NCBI RefSeq assembly: GCF_018137965.1
Contig: NZ_CP073100.1
Coordinates: 1,550,001-1,614,000, forward strand
Reading direction: 5' to 3'
DNA: 64,000 nt
Source: Luteolibacter ambystomatis
GTDB lineage: Bacteria; Verrucomicrobiota; Verrucomicrobiia; Verrucomicrobiales; Akkermansiaceae
Shown here: piece by piece, positions 44,195 to 52,875 of the stretch
Position numbering within the stretch: the stretch's first letter is position 1
Layout: every line of letters begins with the position of its first letter
Program-made: the position numbers and the translations under genes
Notes under the pieces: model-generated
Databases searched by the model: none
What the model was told of the DNA's origin: nothing
Seen by the model: only the letters and a program-made list of their open reading frames with translations

Positions 44195-46546
44195 ATGATC
44201 CACCGGGCAGCTTCTTTTTTGCGCCTCCCCCCGCTGTTGGCAGCCGCGCTTCTCGTGCTTCTGCCGGGCGGCGGCTTGTGTGCGGAGATCCCCGTGGATC
44301 CTCCGAAACCCACTCCGGCGCGCACTTTCGATCCCTCGGATCTCTATTTCCAGGGCTATCTCACCACCCGTGACGCGGAGACACTGGAGGCTCAGGGCGA
44401 TCTCATCGGCGCCGATGAGAAGCTCAAGCGGGCCAAGGAGATGTTCGATGCGGTGAAGATGTATTACCCGAATTGGAAGCCGGACATGGTCAAGGACCGT
44501 GCCGCCATGACGGATGACTCCATTGCCAAGATCCGCCCGAAGGCCAACGAGCTCCGGCTGAAGAAGCAGAAGATCGTCGCTGAACTGGAAGGTGGCGTGA
44601 AAACCTCCGGTGAAATCGTAGAGCCCGGCCAGAATGCCAAGCCGCTGGGCACCGTGGAGGCACCCAAGCCGCTTTCTCCTGATTCGGCCAAGGCGAAACC
44701 GGAGCCCAACAACACCGCACCGAAACCGCTTCAGCCCTCACCGAATCCGGCACCCCCTCTCAAACCCCTGCCTGCCTCTCCCATCCGGCCGGTCGATCCA
44801 GCCCAGACACAGAAGCTCGCCGATCTGGAAACGGAAGTCATCCGCCTCCAGAAGCAGCTCAAGGACGCCCAGCAGCGGAACCCGGACATCAGCTCCACCG
44901 CCCGCGCGGAATCCCGGGCGCGCGATCTGGAACTCCAGCGCGACCAGGTCCAGCGTGAACTTGACCGGGCCCAGGCCGAACTCCGCGACATGCGCGCCCG
45001 TCTCGCCGCAGCGCCGGTGGAGGGCGACTATCAGTCGATTTCGCGAAAGGCCGAGCAATTGGAGCAGGAGCGCAGTACCCTGAACCGGGCGCTGACCCAG
45101 AGCCGCAGCCAGCTTGCCGACGAACAGGTCAAAAACCAGACCCTTCAAGCCGATGTGACCGCCCTGAAACAAAAACGGGCCGATCTGGAGCGCGACGCCA
45201 AACGCCAGCAGGACGCTGCCAGTTCCATCGTGGGAGGACTAAAGGAACAGATCAAGACTCTGGAGAACACAGTCAAACAGAAGGACTCCGAAATTGCCGC
45301 CGCCAACAAGCGCATCGACGGGCTCGCGAAGCAGCTGGACGAGAGCCAGAAGGCGTATGCGGATCTCCAGGTCGAACGCGACTCGCTGCTCCGTGAGAAG
45401 GAGCAGATGTCCGCGCTCCTGAAACTGAATGAATCCGGCCGCATCCAGGATCTCATCGGACAGAACGTGGCTCTCGCGAAACAGCTCAAGGAAGCCGAGG
45501 AGCGGGTGAAGAAGCTCAGCGATGCCAGTGCTGACGACCAGAAGCTCTACATCGAGGCGCTCAACGACCTCGCGATCGCGAAGTCCCAGATCGGTCGGTT
45601 GCAGATCGAGCGGAAAGAGCAGGACAAGCGCATTCAGGATCTGGCGACCCGGCTTAAGAACGAGGAAGAAGCGCTCGCCTCCGGTGCTGCCGACAGTGAG
45701 GAGGTGCGGACCCTGCGCCAGATCATCAACAAGCAGCTTCAGGCGCAGAAACGCCGCGTCCAAGCCCGTGAAGAATTGGAGAACGCCGCCAAAGCCTTTG
45801 CCGCCAGCAATCCGGACTATGCAAAGGCGATCGATCTCATGACCAACAACGATGTGGTCGTCCTGACTCCGGAAGAGCAGAAGATTCTTTCCGACAGGAA
45901 GGCGGACATGAACATTTCCTCCGGTTTGTCCTACGCCAGACCCATCGGAGAAGTGGCCATCGACAAACGTGCCCTCAAGGCTCAGGGCGACGTTTATGAT
46001 ACGCTCGCGAAGAAGGCATATGGCTCCGGCCGGCTGCTCTTCGCGAAAGAGTTGTATCAAACCTCCATCGAAGAGAATCCCGGGGACACGGGAGCCCTGT
46101 GCAAGCTAGGCTTCCTCCAGATGAAGACCGAGGATTACCCTTCCTCCTCGGACACGTTCCGTCGCGCGACCGAACTCGATCCGACCAATCCCTATGCCCA
46201 TCGGATGCTGGGTTACTCACAGCTCATGCTGGGAGACGTGACCGGCGCCGAACAGGCGTTGCTCAAGGCCATCGAGGTGTCTCCGGATGACGCCATGGGC
46301 CACGTGATTCTGGGGAGCATCTACATGAAGCAAGGCCGCGCCGCCGAGTCCGAGTCCGAAAGCCGCGCCGCCATGATGGCGGACCCGTCCATGTGGCAGC
46401 CCTACTACAATCTGGCTGTATTCTGCGGCAAGAGCGACAAGCGCAAGGAGGAAGGCAAGCGCCACTACATGAAGGCTTTGGAGCTTGGTGCTCCGCCGGA
46501 TTTCCAACTTGAGAAGAAACTCGGGCTCGGAACTTCGACTCCGTAA
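44195..46546 (+). CDS. Secreted coiled-coil and TPR protein
   Basis: The 783-residue protein has a signal peptide (LPPLLAAALLVLLPGGGLCA). A short N-terminal domain (SDLYFQGYLTTRDAETLEAQ) and a Pro/Lys-rich linker are followed by a long coiled coil (about 195-530) with heptad-like Leu/Gln/Arg sequence. Four or so TPR repeats close it (about 600-770; GDTGALCKLGFLQMKTEDYP, TNPYAHRMLGYSQLMLGD). It probably scaffolds envelope proteins; the partner is unknown. It has its own promoter. Confidence 0.85.
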   Translation: MIHRAASFLRLPPLLAAALLVLLPGGGLCAEIPVDPPKPTPARTFDPSDLYFQGYLTTRDAETLEAQGDLIGADEKLKRAKEMFDAVKMYYPNWKPDMVKDRAAMTDDSIAKIRPKANELRLKKQKIVAELEGGVKTSGEIVEPGQNAKPLGTVEAPKPLSPDSAKAKPEPNNTAPKPLQPSPNPAPPLKPLPASPIRPVDPAQTQKLADLETEVIRLQKQLKDAQQRNPDISSTARAESRARDLELQRDQVQRELDRAQAELRDMRARLAAAPVEGDYQSISRKAEQLEQERSTLNRALTQSRSQLADEQVKNQTLQADVTALKQKRADLERDAKRQQDAASSIVGGLKEQIKTLENTVKQKDSEIAAANKRIDGLAKQLDESQKAYADLQVERDSLLREKEQMSALLKLNESGRIQDLIGQNVALAKQLKEAEERVKKLSDASADDQKLYIEALNDLAIAKSQIGRLQIERKEQDKRIQDLATRLKNEEEALASGAADSEEVRTLRQIINKQLQAQKRRVQAREELENAAKAFAASNPDYAKAIDLMTNNDVVVLTPEEQKILSDRKADMNISSGLSYARPIGEVAIDKRALKAQGDVYDTLAKKAYGSGRLLFAKELYQTSIEENPGDTGALCKLGFLQMKTEDYPSSSDTFRRATELDPTNPYAHRMLGYSQLMLGDVTGAEQALLKAIEVSPDDAMGHVILGSIYMKQGRAAESESESRAAMMADPSMWQPYYNLAVFCGKSDKRKEEGKRHYMKALELGAPPDFQLEKKLGLGTSTP

Positions 46547-46558
46547 AAAGGACGCCCC

Positions 46559-47152
46559 CTATCCAAGAGGGAATGTCCGCATCCGGAATGTCAGGACATT
46601 CTCCACCTCATCGGGTGCGTCGACCTGCTTCCAAGATAGCCGCGTCTGCAATTCGGGACGTTTCCCGTAGCCCCGTTTTGTCCAAAAGGGGTCGTTCGGA
46701 CGATAGTCTGGCGGGCATAGCGGATGATCCGCGGGTCTTTCGACCGCGCAGAATGAAGTGATCTCGTAGCCGAGTGCCGCCGCATGGGCTTCGCGTTCAT
46801 CGAAAAACCGGTGGCCGATCCCACGTCCCCGATATTCCCGGGCCAGAACCGATTCACCGAGGTAGAAAACCTTTTCAATCGGAATCCCCGCTTCCATGAA
46901 CGGGCGTTGGAAACTTGCATCGGCTTCCGCCAGAGGCAATCCGGTGGACACCCCGACGACCTTGGCCCCGTCCAGAGCCAATACGATCACCCCTCCCAGA
47001 GAGGAGGCATAGGACTCCAGATATTCAGACTCGTATTCGTCTGAACCATCATAAAGGTAGGGGAATTCCCGGAAAACCTGGATTCTCAAGGTCGCCAGAT
47101 CCCCCAGATATGGCCGGATCGCCTCTCCTGTCAGCCGCCGCACTTCGATCAT
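46559..47152 (-). CDS. GNAT family N-acetyltransferase
   Basis: The 197-residue protein has the GNAT core with the acetyl-CoA loop VLAREYRGRGIGHRFFDERE and the following AAALGYE helix, then ITSFCAVERP. The acceptor is unknown. ATG 47152 gives the homology-consistent start MIEVRRLTG; an in-frame ATG at 47215 adds 21 residues and is followed by plausible protein sequence. The gene is divergent from the CxxC protein at 47258. Confidence 0.85.
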   Translation of the reverse strand: MIEVRRLTGEAIRPYLGDLATLRIQVFREFPYLYDGSDEYESEYLESYASSLGGVIVLALDGAKVVGVSTGLPLAEADASFQRPFMEAGIPIEKVFYLGESVLAREYRGRGIGHRFFDEREAHAAALGYEITSFCAVERPADHPLCPPDYRPNDPFWTKRGYGKRPELQTRLSWKQVDAPDEVENVLTFRMRTFPLG

Positions 47153-47222
47153 GGGCCCAGACAAGCGCGCCCCGGCCCGTGGCTCCAGCCTGGAAATCAC
47201 CTCAAAAACGGCCATTACTTTC

Positions 47223-47251
47223 TTCACGAATCCGAAAGACTGTGCTGAAAT
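47223..47251 (+). promoter_or_regulatory. Promoter of the zinc-ribbon protein gene, leaderless layout
   Basis: TTCACG (47223-47228), a 17-bp spacer and TGAAAT (47246-47251) end 6 nt before ATG 47258. The plus-strand -10 overlaps a possible minus-strand -35 (TTTCAG) for the divergent GNAT gene. Confidence 0.45.
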
Positions 47252-47257
47252 CAGGCG

Positions 47258-47797
47258 ATGCATGGACTGTCGCCCTGGTTGATGTCGGAGGAGACGGGAG
47301 AACCGTTCACCCACTGCATCCGCTGTCGTCTGCCACTGTTGGAGATTGATGCCCGGTGGCTGGTCATCAAGGACTACCGGCAGGAGGAATGCATGCTGGA
47401 GTATGCGATCTGCGAACCGTGCCGGAATGACATTTCCGCTGGCTTTTCCGAAGATTCGAAAGCGGCGGTGAGGGAATTTCTCGCCACGCACATCGATTGG
47501 AATGCCCGCATCGAGGATTTCATGATGGATGGCACGATGGAAGGTCGCCTGTCCCACTGCATTGGCTGCCGGACACCGAGGGAGCACATGGCAGGCTATG
47601 GGATCTCGGCACTGTTCGATGCCTCCGGGGATCTGATCGAGGGGCCTCTCCCCCTGTTGCTCTGCGATGTTTGCACGCGGAATCTGTCCAACCGCCTTTC
47701 ACCCGAGGACCTGGCCACTTGGAGGAACTTCATTGCCACCCACTTTGAAGGTCCGCCCGGTTCCGCGGAGTGGCCGGGGTATCCGGGCCTGCTGTGA
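47258..47797 (+). CDS. Zinc-ribbon-like protein with two internal repeats, function unknown
   Basis: The 179-residue protein is an internal duplication. Unit 1 has CIRC (20-23) and CEPC (52-55) and ends VREFLATH; unit 2 has CIGC (101-104) and CDVC (136-139) and ends WRNFIATH. Each unit with two CxxC pairs should bind one zinc. No known family is recalled. The ATG at 47258 is supported by the promoter; ATG 47282 is the alternative. It sits in a divergent pair with a GNAT gene and converges on a small gene. Confidence 0.7.
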   Translation: MHGLSPWLMSEETGEPFTHCIRCRLPLLEIDARWLVIKDYRQEECMLEYAICEPCRNDISAGFSEDSKAAVREFLATHIDWNARIEDFMMDGTMEGRLSHCIGCRTPREHMAGYGISALFDASGDLIEGPLPLLLCDVCTRNLSNRLSPEDLATWRNFIATHFEGPPGSAEWPGYPGLL

Positions 47798-47824
47798 AGG
47801 ACCCGGTGGCAGATTCGAGGACAC

Positions 47825-48160
47825 TCAGTCCTCCATCGGCGGAAAGCGATCCTCACCGATCATCTGCCCCTCGAGATCGAAATAAAGTTTCAGGAATCCG
47901 GCCCGCGCCTGGAGCCCCTCCGGAGTGATGAGGGGATCGAGCGCGATTCCCGCCTCGAAATGATCGCCGAATGCGAAGCCCTCGAACTCCTCCCGGACAA
48001 ACGCCCGCGATACCAGCAGCGGTGCCGGACGCCGGGGCACCGTCATCACCTCCAGCCCGTCGAATTCCATTTTCCAGCCACAATGGTCCAGCAGGTCCAG
48101 AGCGGCGGCCATCACCACCGTCACCGGCAGCCGGGCGTCGAGTTCCTCCAGCAAGGGCAT
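47825..48160 (-). CDS. Conserved-looking small protein of unknown function
   Basis: The 111-residue acidic cytoplasmic protein (MPLLEELDARLPVTVVMAAA; REEFEGFAFGDHFEAGIALD) has no recognised motif. The upstream ATG at 48193 would lie in the promoter, so ATG 48160, 5 nt after the -10 box, is preferred. Confidence 0.6.
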   Translation of the reverse strand: MPLLEELDARLPVTVVMAAALDLLDHCGWKMEFDGLEVMTVPRRPAPLLVSRAFVREEFEGFAFGDHFEAGIALDPLITPEGLQARAGFLKLYFDLEGQMIGEDRFPPMED

Positions 48161-48165
48161 GACTG

Positions 48166-48193
48166 TTTGTAATGAAGCCGTCCCGACTGTCAA
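48166..48193 (-). promoter_or_regulatory. Promoter of the gene at 47825-48160, leaderless layout
   Basis: On the minus strand a perfect TTGACA (48193-48188), a 16-bp spacer and TACAAA (48171-48166) end 5 nt before ATG 48160. This is the best -35 box paired with a close start in the window. Confidence 0.65.
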
Positions 48194-48223
48194 CCGGCGG
48201 CGCAGGTTCCGGAAAACGCGCCC

Positions 48224-48252
48224 TCGACAGCGTCTGCGGGTGGGCCTAGCTT
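48224..48252 (+). promoter_or_regulatory. Promoter of the FKBP gene
   Basis: TCGACA (48224-48229), a 17-bp spacer and TAGCTT (48247-48252) lie 30 bp before ATG 48283, giving a short 5' leader. The -10 is identical to that of the pseudopilin gene. Confidence 0.5.
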
Positions 48253-48282
48253 CCGCGCCATTCCCAAAATCGAATCAGAATC

Positions 48283-49128
48283 ATGATCCGCACCCTGATC
48301 CCCGGCGCTCTGGCCATCGGCCTCGCCACCGCCGCCCCTGCTGCTGAAACGCCGTCCGCAGCGGCAGCTCCGGCCGCACCCGCCACCAAACAGGCTGCCA
48401 AACCCGAAGCGCCCCCGGCCGATCCGGCTGCCGTGAAGTCGGATTCCTCCTATGCCCTTGGTTTCCGCACCGGCTCCAGCTTCTCCCAGGAATACGGCCG
48501 TTTCGGCATCGGTGCCGCCGACCTTGATACCGAGAACTTCGTGAAGGGCTTCACGGCTGCTCTCAAGGGCGGCAAGCCCGATCTCAGCGAGGACAAGCTC
48601 CAGGCCGCCATGAAGGCGCTGGGCGACCAGCTCCAGAAGCGCGAACAGGATCTCGCCACCAAGAACCTCGATGATGGCAAGAAGTTCCTCGAACAGAACG
48701 GCAAGCGCGAAGGCGTGATCACCACCAAGAGCGGCCTCCAATACGAAGTGCTCGGCAAGGGCGGCGACAAAAAGTATCAGGCGCCGAAGGACGGCAAGGA
48801 GGACAACAAGGAATTCCACGTCCACTACAAGGGCACGCTCATCGACGGCACCCAGTTCGACGCATCTCCGGAAGGTGAAACGGTTCCCATGACCCTCCAG
48901 GTCATCGATGGCTTCAAGGAAGCTCTCACCACCATGCCGGTCGGCGCGAAGTGGAAGCTCTTCATCCCCGGGGCTCTTGCCTACGGCGAACAGCGCCGCA
49001 GTCTGGAAATCGGACCGAACCAGCTTCTCATTTTCGAACTCGAGCTGGTGGATATCAAGGATGCTCCTCCGGCTCCGGAAGGCGGACTTCCAGGTTTCCT
49101 GCAGGGTGCTCCCGGTGGTGGCGAGTGA
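48283..49128 (+). CDS. FKBP-type peptidyl-prolyl isomerase, secreted (FkpA/Mip-like)
   Basis: The 281-residue protein has a signal peptide (LIPGALAIGLATAAPAAE), an Ala/Pro-rich linker and an FKBP_N dimerisation domain (SDSSYALGFRTGSSF...MKALGDQLQKREQD). An FKBP_C catalytic domain follows (VHYKGTLIDGTQFDAS; WKLFIPGALAYGE). It should assist folding of exported proteins in the periplasm. A terminator lies 25 bp after the stop. Confidence 0.93.
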   Translation: MIRTLIPGALAIGLATAAPAAETPSAAAAPAAPATKQAAKPEAPPADPAAVKSDSSYALGFRTGSSFSQEYGRFGIGAADLDTENFVKGFTAALKGGKPDLSEDKLQAAMKALGDQLQKREQDLATKNLDDGKKFLEQNGKREGVITTKSGLQYEVLGKGGDKKYQAPKDGKEDNKEFHVHYKGTLIDGTQFDASPEGETVPMTLQVIDGFKEALTTMPVGAKWKLFIPGALAYGEQRRSLEIGPNQLLIFELELVDIKDAPPAPEGGLPGFLQGAPGGGE

Positions 49129-49153
49129 TCTTGTCTTTCCCGCATTTTCAAGG

Positions 49154-49185
49154 AAGGCTGCCGGAAATCCGGCAGCCTTTTTTAT
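49154..49185 (+). terminator. Rho-independent terminator after the FKBP gene
   Basis: AAGGCTGCCGG (49154-49164) and CCGGCAGCCTT (49169-49179) form an 11-bp stem followed by a T-run (49178-49183). It ends only 5-10 bp before the next start codon at 49190. Confidence 0.9.
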
Positions 49186-49189
49186 TATC

Positions 49190-49870
49190 ATGAAACTCAC
49201 CTATCTTGGTCACTCGTCCGTCCTCATCGAAACGGCCGGCCATCGCCTGTTGTTCGATCCCTTCATCACACCGAATCCCCTGGCCTCCGGCGTGGATATC
49301 ACCTCGCTGCATCCGGACCACGTGCTGCTCACCCACGCCCACGGCGACCATGTGGCGGACGCGGAAAAGATCCTCAAATACTCCGGAGCCACGCTGATCT
49401 CGAACTATGAGATCGTGACGTGGTACGGCAATCGTGGTATCAACCATGGCCACCCCCTCAATCATGGCGGCGGCTTCAATTTCCCATTCGGCCGCGCGAA
49501 GTTCGTCAATGCCGTCCACTCCTCGATGTTTCCGGATGGTTCCTACGGCGGGAATGCCGGTGGCTTCGTGATCGAAACCGCGGACGGCACCTTCTACGTC
49601 TCCGGAGATACGGCGCTGACCTATGACATGAAGCTGCTGGCGGACCGCTACAAACTGGACTTCGCCGTGCTCCCGATCGGTGACAATTTCACCATGGGGC
49701 CGGACGATGCCGCCATTGCCGCGGAGTGGGTCGGGGCGAAGCGTGTCATCGGAGTCCACTACGACACCTTCCCGCCCATCATCATCGACAAGGACGCGGC
49801 CCGCAAAACCTTCGCCGACCGTGGTGTGGAACTGTTGCTGCCTGCCATCGGCGAAACGATCGAACTGTGA
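49190..49870 (+). CDS. UPF0173-type metallo-beta-lactamase-fold hydrolase
   Basis: The 226-residue protein has the UPF0173 sequence: MKLTYLGHSSVLIET, the zinc motif THAHGDHVADAEKI, VHSSMFPDG, SGDTALTYDMK and IGVHYDTFPPI. All metal ligands look intact. The family is widespread, but its substrate is not established. The ATG follows the FKBP terminator by about 10 bp and has no Shine-Dalgarno, so its own transcription start is unclear. The next gene overlaps its stop. Confidence 0.9.
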   Translation: MKLTYLGHSSVLIETAGHRLLFDPFITPNPLASGVDITSLHPDHVLLTHAHGDHVADAEKILKYSGATLISNYEIVTWYGNRGINHGHPLNHGGGFNFPFGRAKFVNAVHSSMFPDGSYGGNAGGFVIETADGTFYVSGDTALTYDMKLLADRYKLDFAVLPIGDNFTMGPDDAAIAAEWVGAKRVIGVHYDTFPPIIIDKDAARKTFADRGVELLLPAIGETIEL

Positions 49871-50376
49871 TCCCGGAAACCACCCGTGCCCATGTCGTCT
49901 GCGGTCCTCCGGCCTGCGGCAAGACCACCTACGCCCGGCGACTGGCGGATCGCCTGGGTGCGGTCCTGCTGGATAGCGACGAGGTGGCGGAGCGTCTCGT
50001 GCGCGCCGGGTTGGCTTTGGCCGGACTCGATCCGAATGACCGGGATTCGCCCGCCTACAAGGCAGCCTACCGGGACGCGGTGTATGAAACACTATTCGAT
50101 CTCGCCCGGTCCAATCTTCCAAGGGTGCCGGTCGTAGTCGCCGGTCCGTTCACCTCGGAGGGAAGCAACCCGGATTGGCCGGATCAACTGAAGGAACGCC
50201 TCGGAACCGCGTCCACGATCCACTTCGTCTGGTGCCCGTCGGACAAACGTCGCGAGCGCATTCTTGCCCGCGGAGAGAGCCGCGACCTCCCGAAGCTGGC
50301 GACGTGGGATGCTTATGTCGCCAGCTGCCGGGATGAGCGGCCGGTGTTTCCGCATGTCTTCGTCGAAACAAGCTGA
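49867..50376 (+). CDS. P-loop ATPase/kinase-like protein
   Basis: The 169-residue protein has Walker A GPPACGKTT near its N-terminus, then RRLADRLGAVLLDSDEVAE and the later VVVAGPFTSEG. It resembles small zeta-toxin/gluconate-kinase-like AAA_33 proteins. The substrate is unknown. GTG 49867 overlaps the UPF0173 stop (GTGA), so the two are translationally coupled. Confidence 0.8.
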   Translation: MIPETTRAHVVCGPPACGKTTYARRLADRLGAVLLDSDEVAERLVRAGLALAGLDPNDRDSPAYKAAYRDAVYETLFDLARSNLPRVPVVVAGPFTSEGSNPDWPDQLKERLGTASTIHFVWCPSDKRRERILARGESRDLPKLATWDAYVASCRDERPVFPHVFVETS

Positions 50377-50452
50377 TCGGGTGGACTAGCGTCTCCCGGC
50401 CACTGCGGGATTTTCCCTCCCCCGCCCTTGTTTGATCTGCTACCCATCCGTC

Positions 50453-50803
50453 ATGTCCGACTCCATCTCCGGTCTCACCGCCCGCATCCAGTCCTTCGTG
50501 GATGCCCGGGAGTGGCGCCGTTATCACAACCCGAAAGACCTCACGGTGGCGATCACCGCCGAGGCCGGGGAATTGCTCCAACACTTCGTGTGGCAGCAGG
50601 ACGAACAGATCGAGAATCGTGTGGAAGCACGGCGCGAGGAAATCGCCTCGGAGATTGCGGACGTGGCGATCCTGCTTTTCGAACTCGCCGACAATCTCGG
50701 GCTGAAGCTCGGCGATGTGATGGAACAGAAGATCGAGCGCAACGAGGCCCGCTATCCGGTCGACAAGGCTCGCGGCAACAACCTGAAGTATTCCGAGCTG
50801 TGA
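50453..50803 (+). CDS. MazG-like nucleotide pyrophosphohydrolase
   Basis: The 116-residue all-alpha protein has the MazG/RS21-C6 metal set: EAGELLQHFVW, then EEIASEIADVAILLFELAD. Short proteins of this type hydrolyse non-canonical or methylated dCTP-type nucleotides (house-cleaning). A possible -10 (TAGCGT) lies about 65 bp upstream. Its stop overlaps the rsmH start. Confidence 0.9.
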   Translation: MSDSISGLTARIQSFVDAREWRRYHNPKDLTVAITAEAGELLQHFVWQQDEQIENRVEARREEIASEIADVAILLFELADNLGLKLGDVMEQKIERNEARYPVDKARGNNLKYSEL

Positions 50804-51840
50804 GTGATCTGCCGCCTTCCGGCGAACCTCCCCGGCCGCCTCGCCGGAAGCGTTACTCCGGTAAGAATCCGCGTCGGTTCGAGGACAAATACAAGGAGCG
50901 TGATCCGGAGAAATATCCGGAGACCATCGCGAAGGTCCTGGCCTCCGGCAAAACCCCGGCGGGTTCACACGTGCCGATTCTCGTGGAGGAATCCTTGGAA
51001 GCCTTGCGACTTTCACCGGGCATGACCGGTGTGGATGCGACTCTCGGTCACGGAGGGCACTCGCTGGCCATTCTTGGGAAGATCGCGCCGGGCGGAAAAT
51101 TATTCGGCCTTGATGTCGATCCAATCGAGCAGCCGAAAACCGAGACACTCATTCGTGCTGCCGGCTACGACCCAAACACGTTTGAAGCCGTGCGCTCGAA
51201 CTACGCGGGCATCGTGAAGGTGCTTTCCAGTCGTGAAATCGCAGCGGTTGATTTCATCTACGCCGATCTCGGTTGTTCCTCGATGCAGTTTGATGATCCG
51301 AGCCGCGGTTTCTCGTTCAAGACCGATGGACCGCTGGACATGCGCATGAATCCGGAGCGCGGTCTTTCCGCCGCCGAGTGGCTGGAACGCGTGAAGCCGG
51401 ACAAGCTCGCCTTCGCGTTGGCCGATCACTCCGATGAGCCTCGCGCGGAGCGATTGGCCGAGGCGCTCGCGGGCAAGCGTTTTTCCGGCACCCAGGCTTT
51501 TGCCGCAGCCATCCGCTCCAATCTTCCGGGACTCGATGATGAGGTGGTGGATCTGACCATCCGGCGCGTGTTCCAAGCGGTGCGGATCGCGGTAAACGAA
51601 GAATTCACAGCCCTCGATGCCTTCCTCCGTGCGCTGCCCGGCTGTTTGAAACCCGGCGGACGGGTGGCGGTTCTGACGTTCCATTCCGGTGAGGACCGGC
51701 GGGTGAAGAAAGCTTTCCAGGCAGGTTTGCGGGATGGCTTTTACTCGGAGATCAGCGAGGGCGTCATTACCGCCAGTCCGGAGGAACGCAGGAACAATCC
51801 GCGGAGCGCGCCCGCAAAGCTGCGCTGGGCGGAGAAATAG
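50800..51840 (+). CDS. rsmH: 16S rRNA (cytosine-1402-N4)-methyltransferase RsmH (MraW)
   Basis: The 346-residue protein has the RsmH core: SAM motif GVDATLGHGGHS, DLGCSSMQFDDPSRGFSF, IAVNEEF and VLTFHSGEDRRVK. It methylates C1402 in the 16S rRNA P-site. The GTG at 50800 overlaps the mazG stop (GTGA). An N-terminal extension of about 55 residues rich in Arg, Lys and Pro precedes the core. rsmH usually heads the dcw division cluster, but here it is coupled to mazG instead. Confidence 0.94.
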   Translation: MSDLPPSGEPPRPPRRKRYSGKNPRRFEDKYKERDPEKYPETIAKVLASGKTPAGSHVPILVEESLEALRLSPGMTGVDATLGHGGHSLAILGKIAPGGKLFGLDVDPIEQPKTETLIRAAGYDPNTFEAVRSNYAGIVKVLSSREIAAVDFIYADLGCSSMQFDDPSRGFSFKTDGPLDMRMNPERGLSAAEWLERVKPDKLAFALADHSDEPRAERLAEALAGKRFSGTQAFAAAIRSNLPGLDDEVVDLTIRRVFQAVRIAVNEEFTALDAFLRALPGCLKPGGRVAVLTFHSGEDRRVKKAFQAGLRDGFYSEISEGVITASPEERRNNPRSAPAKLRWAEK

Positions 51841-51897
51841 ACGAATGCGGTGGCCCGGTGGCGCTGTCCGAGGTAAGATCCCCGGGTTAAGCCGCAC

Positions 51898-52812
51898 ATG
51901 AAAACGTGGTTCCTCCTGCCGCTGTTTTTTTGCACCACGCTCGCCATCGCCTCCGAAGACGATCCGGATGCCGATGCTTCCGAGCCGCCCGTGAAAAACA
52001 CGGAAAAGGCACCGCTGAAATCCACGGATCCCTCCAAACGCCAGTGCCGCGGTGTCCATCTCGGATATGAGGCTCCCGCTGCCCGTGCCGCCTACATCGA
52101 GGTCACTCCCGAGAAATCATCTCCCGGCACCTACTTCTGCGCGCTGGGGTTCAATCGCGGGTATCTGGGCATCCAGGACTTTGGTGACGGGAGAAAAATC
52201 GCGATCTTCTCGGTGTGGGGAGCGAGTGATCCAACCGATTCCAAGAACCCTCCTCCTGCGGATGAACAACCGGTAACGCTCGTTCAAAAGGGTGACAATG
52301 TGCTGGAAGGCCGCTTGGGCGGCTACGGTATGGCAGGTCAGGCGCGGTTGGTCTTCCGATGGGAAATTGGCAAACCCACCCGCTTCTTCCTGCAGGCCAA
52401 AACCACGGAGGACGGCACCGATTTCACCGCCCATGTCTTCGATCCACTCCAGCTCAAGTGGCGCCTGGTGGGGATATTCCGCTCGCACGACAACGCGGGA
52501 AATGTGGAGGGGCTTTATTCGTTCATTGAGGACTTCCGGCGCAACTTCGAATCGGCGAAGGTCGTTCACAAGGCGGAGTATTCAAACGGATGGGTGCTGA
52601 CGACGGACAACAAATGGCAACCGCTGCTGGAGGCCAGGTTCACCGCGGATGCCACGTCCGTCACCAACGTGGATGCCGGCCCCGTGCAGGACGGGTTCTT
52701 TCTCCAGACCGGCGGCGATACGGAGAACAAAACCGGCAGGCTTTGGCAGACGCTCACCCGCGAAGCGAAGAGCGAGCGTCCGGTGGATGTCGATGAACTA
52801 TTGGGCAAATGA
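51898..52812 (+). CDS. Secreted DUF3472 domain protein
   Basis: The 304-residue protein has a signal peptide (MKTWFLLPLFFCTTLAIAS) and an acidic linker, then the DUF3472 pattern FNRGYLGIQDFGDGRKIAIFSVWGA and the later YSFIEDF, YSNGWVLT. DUF3472 proteins are common in Verrucomicrobia and Bacteroidetes and are sometimes linked to carbohydrate binding; the role is unknown. Confidence 0.8.
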   Translation: MKTWFLLPLFFCTTLAIASEDDPDADASEPPVKNTEKAPLKSTDPSKRQCRGVHLGYEAPAARAAYIEVTPEKSSPGTYFCALGFNRGYLGIQDFGDGRKIAIFSVWGASDPTDSKNPPPADEQPVTLVQKGDNVLEGRLGGYGMAGQARLVFRWEIGKPTRFFLQAKTTEDGTDFTAHVFDPLQLKWRLVGIFRSHDNAGNVEGLYSFIEDFRRNFESAKVVHKAEYSNGWVLTTDNKWQPLLEARFTADATSVTNVDAGPVQDGFFLQTGGDTENKTGRLWQTLTREAKSERPVDVDELLGK

Positions 52813-52840
52813 CGATGGTGGCGATGTGGCTTGTATCCCC

Positions 52841-52868
52841 TTGCCCGTCCGAATCGCCGTGGCATGGT
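52841..52868 (+). promoter_or_regulatory. Promoter of the DJ-1 gene, leaderless layout
   Basis: TTGCCC (52841-52846), a 16-bp spacer and CATGGT (52863-52868) end 7 nt before ATG 52876. The -10 match is weak. Confidence 0.4.
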
Positions 52869-52875
52869 GAAGCGC

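Noticed and set aside
47152-47215. Longer GNAT start at ATG 47215
   Set aside because: Kept only as an alternative, because the -10/-35 match is weak and the GNAT homology begins at 47152.
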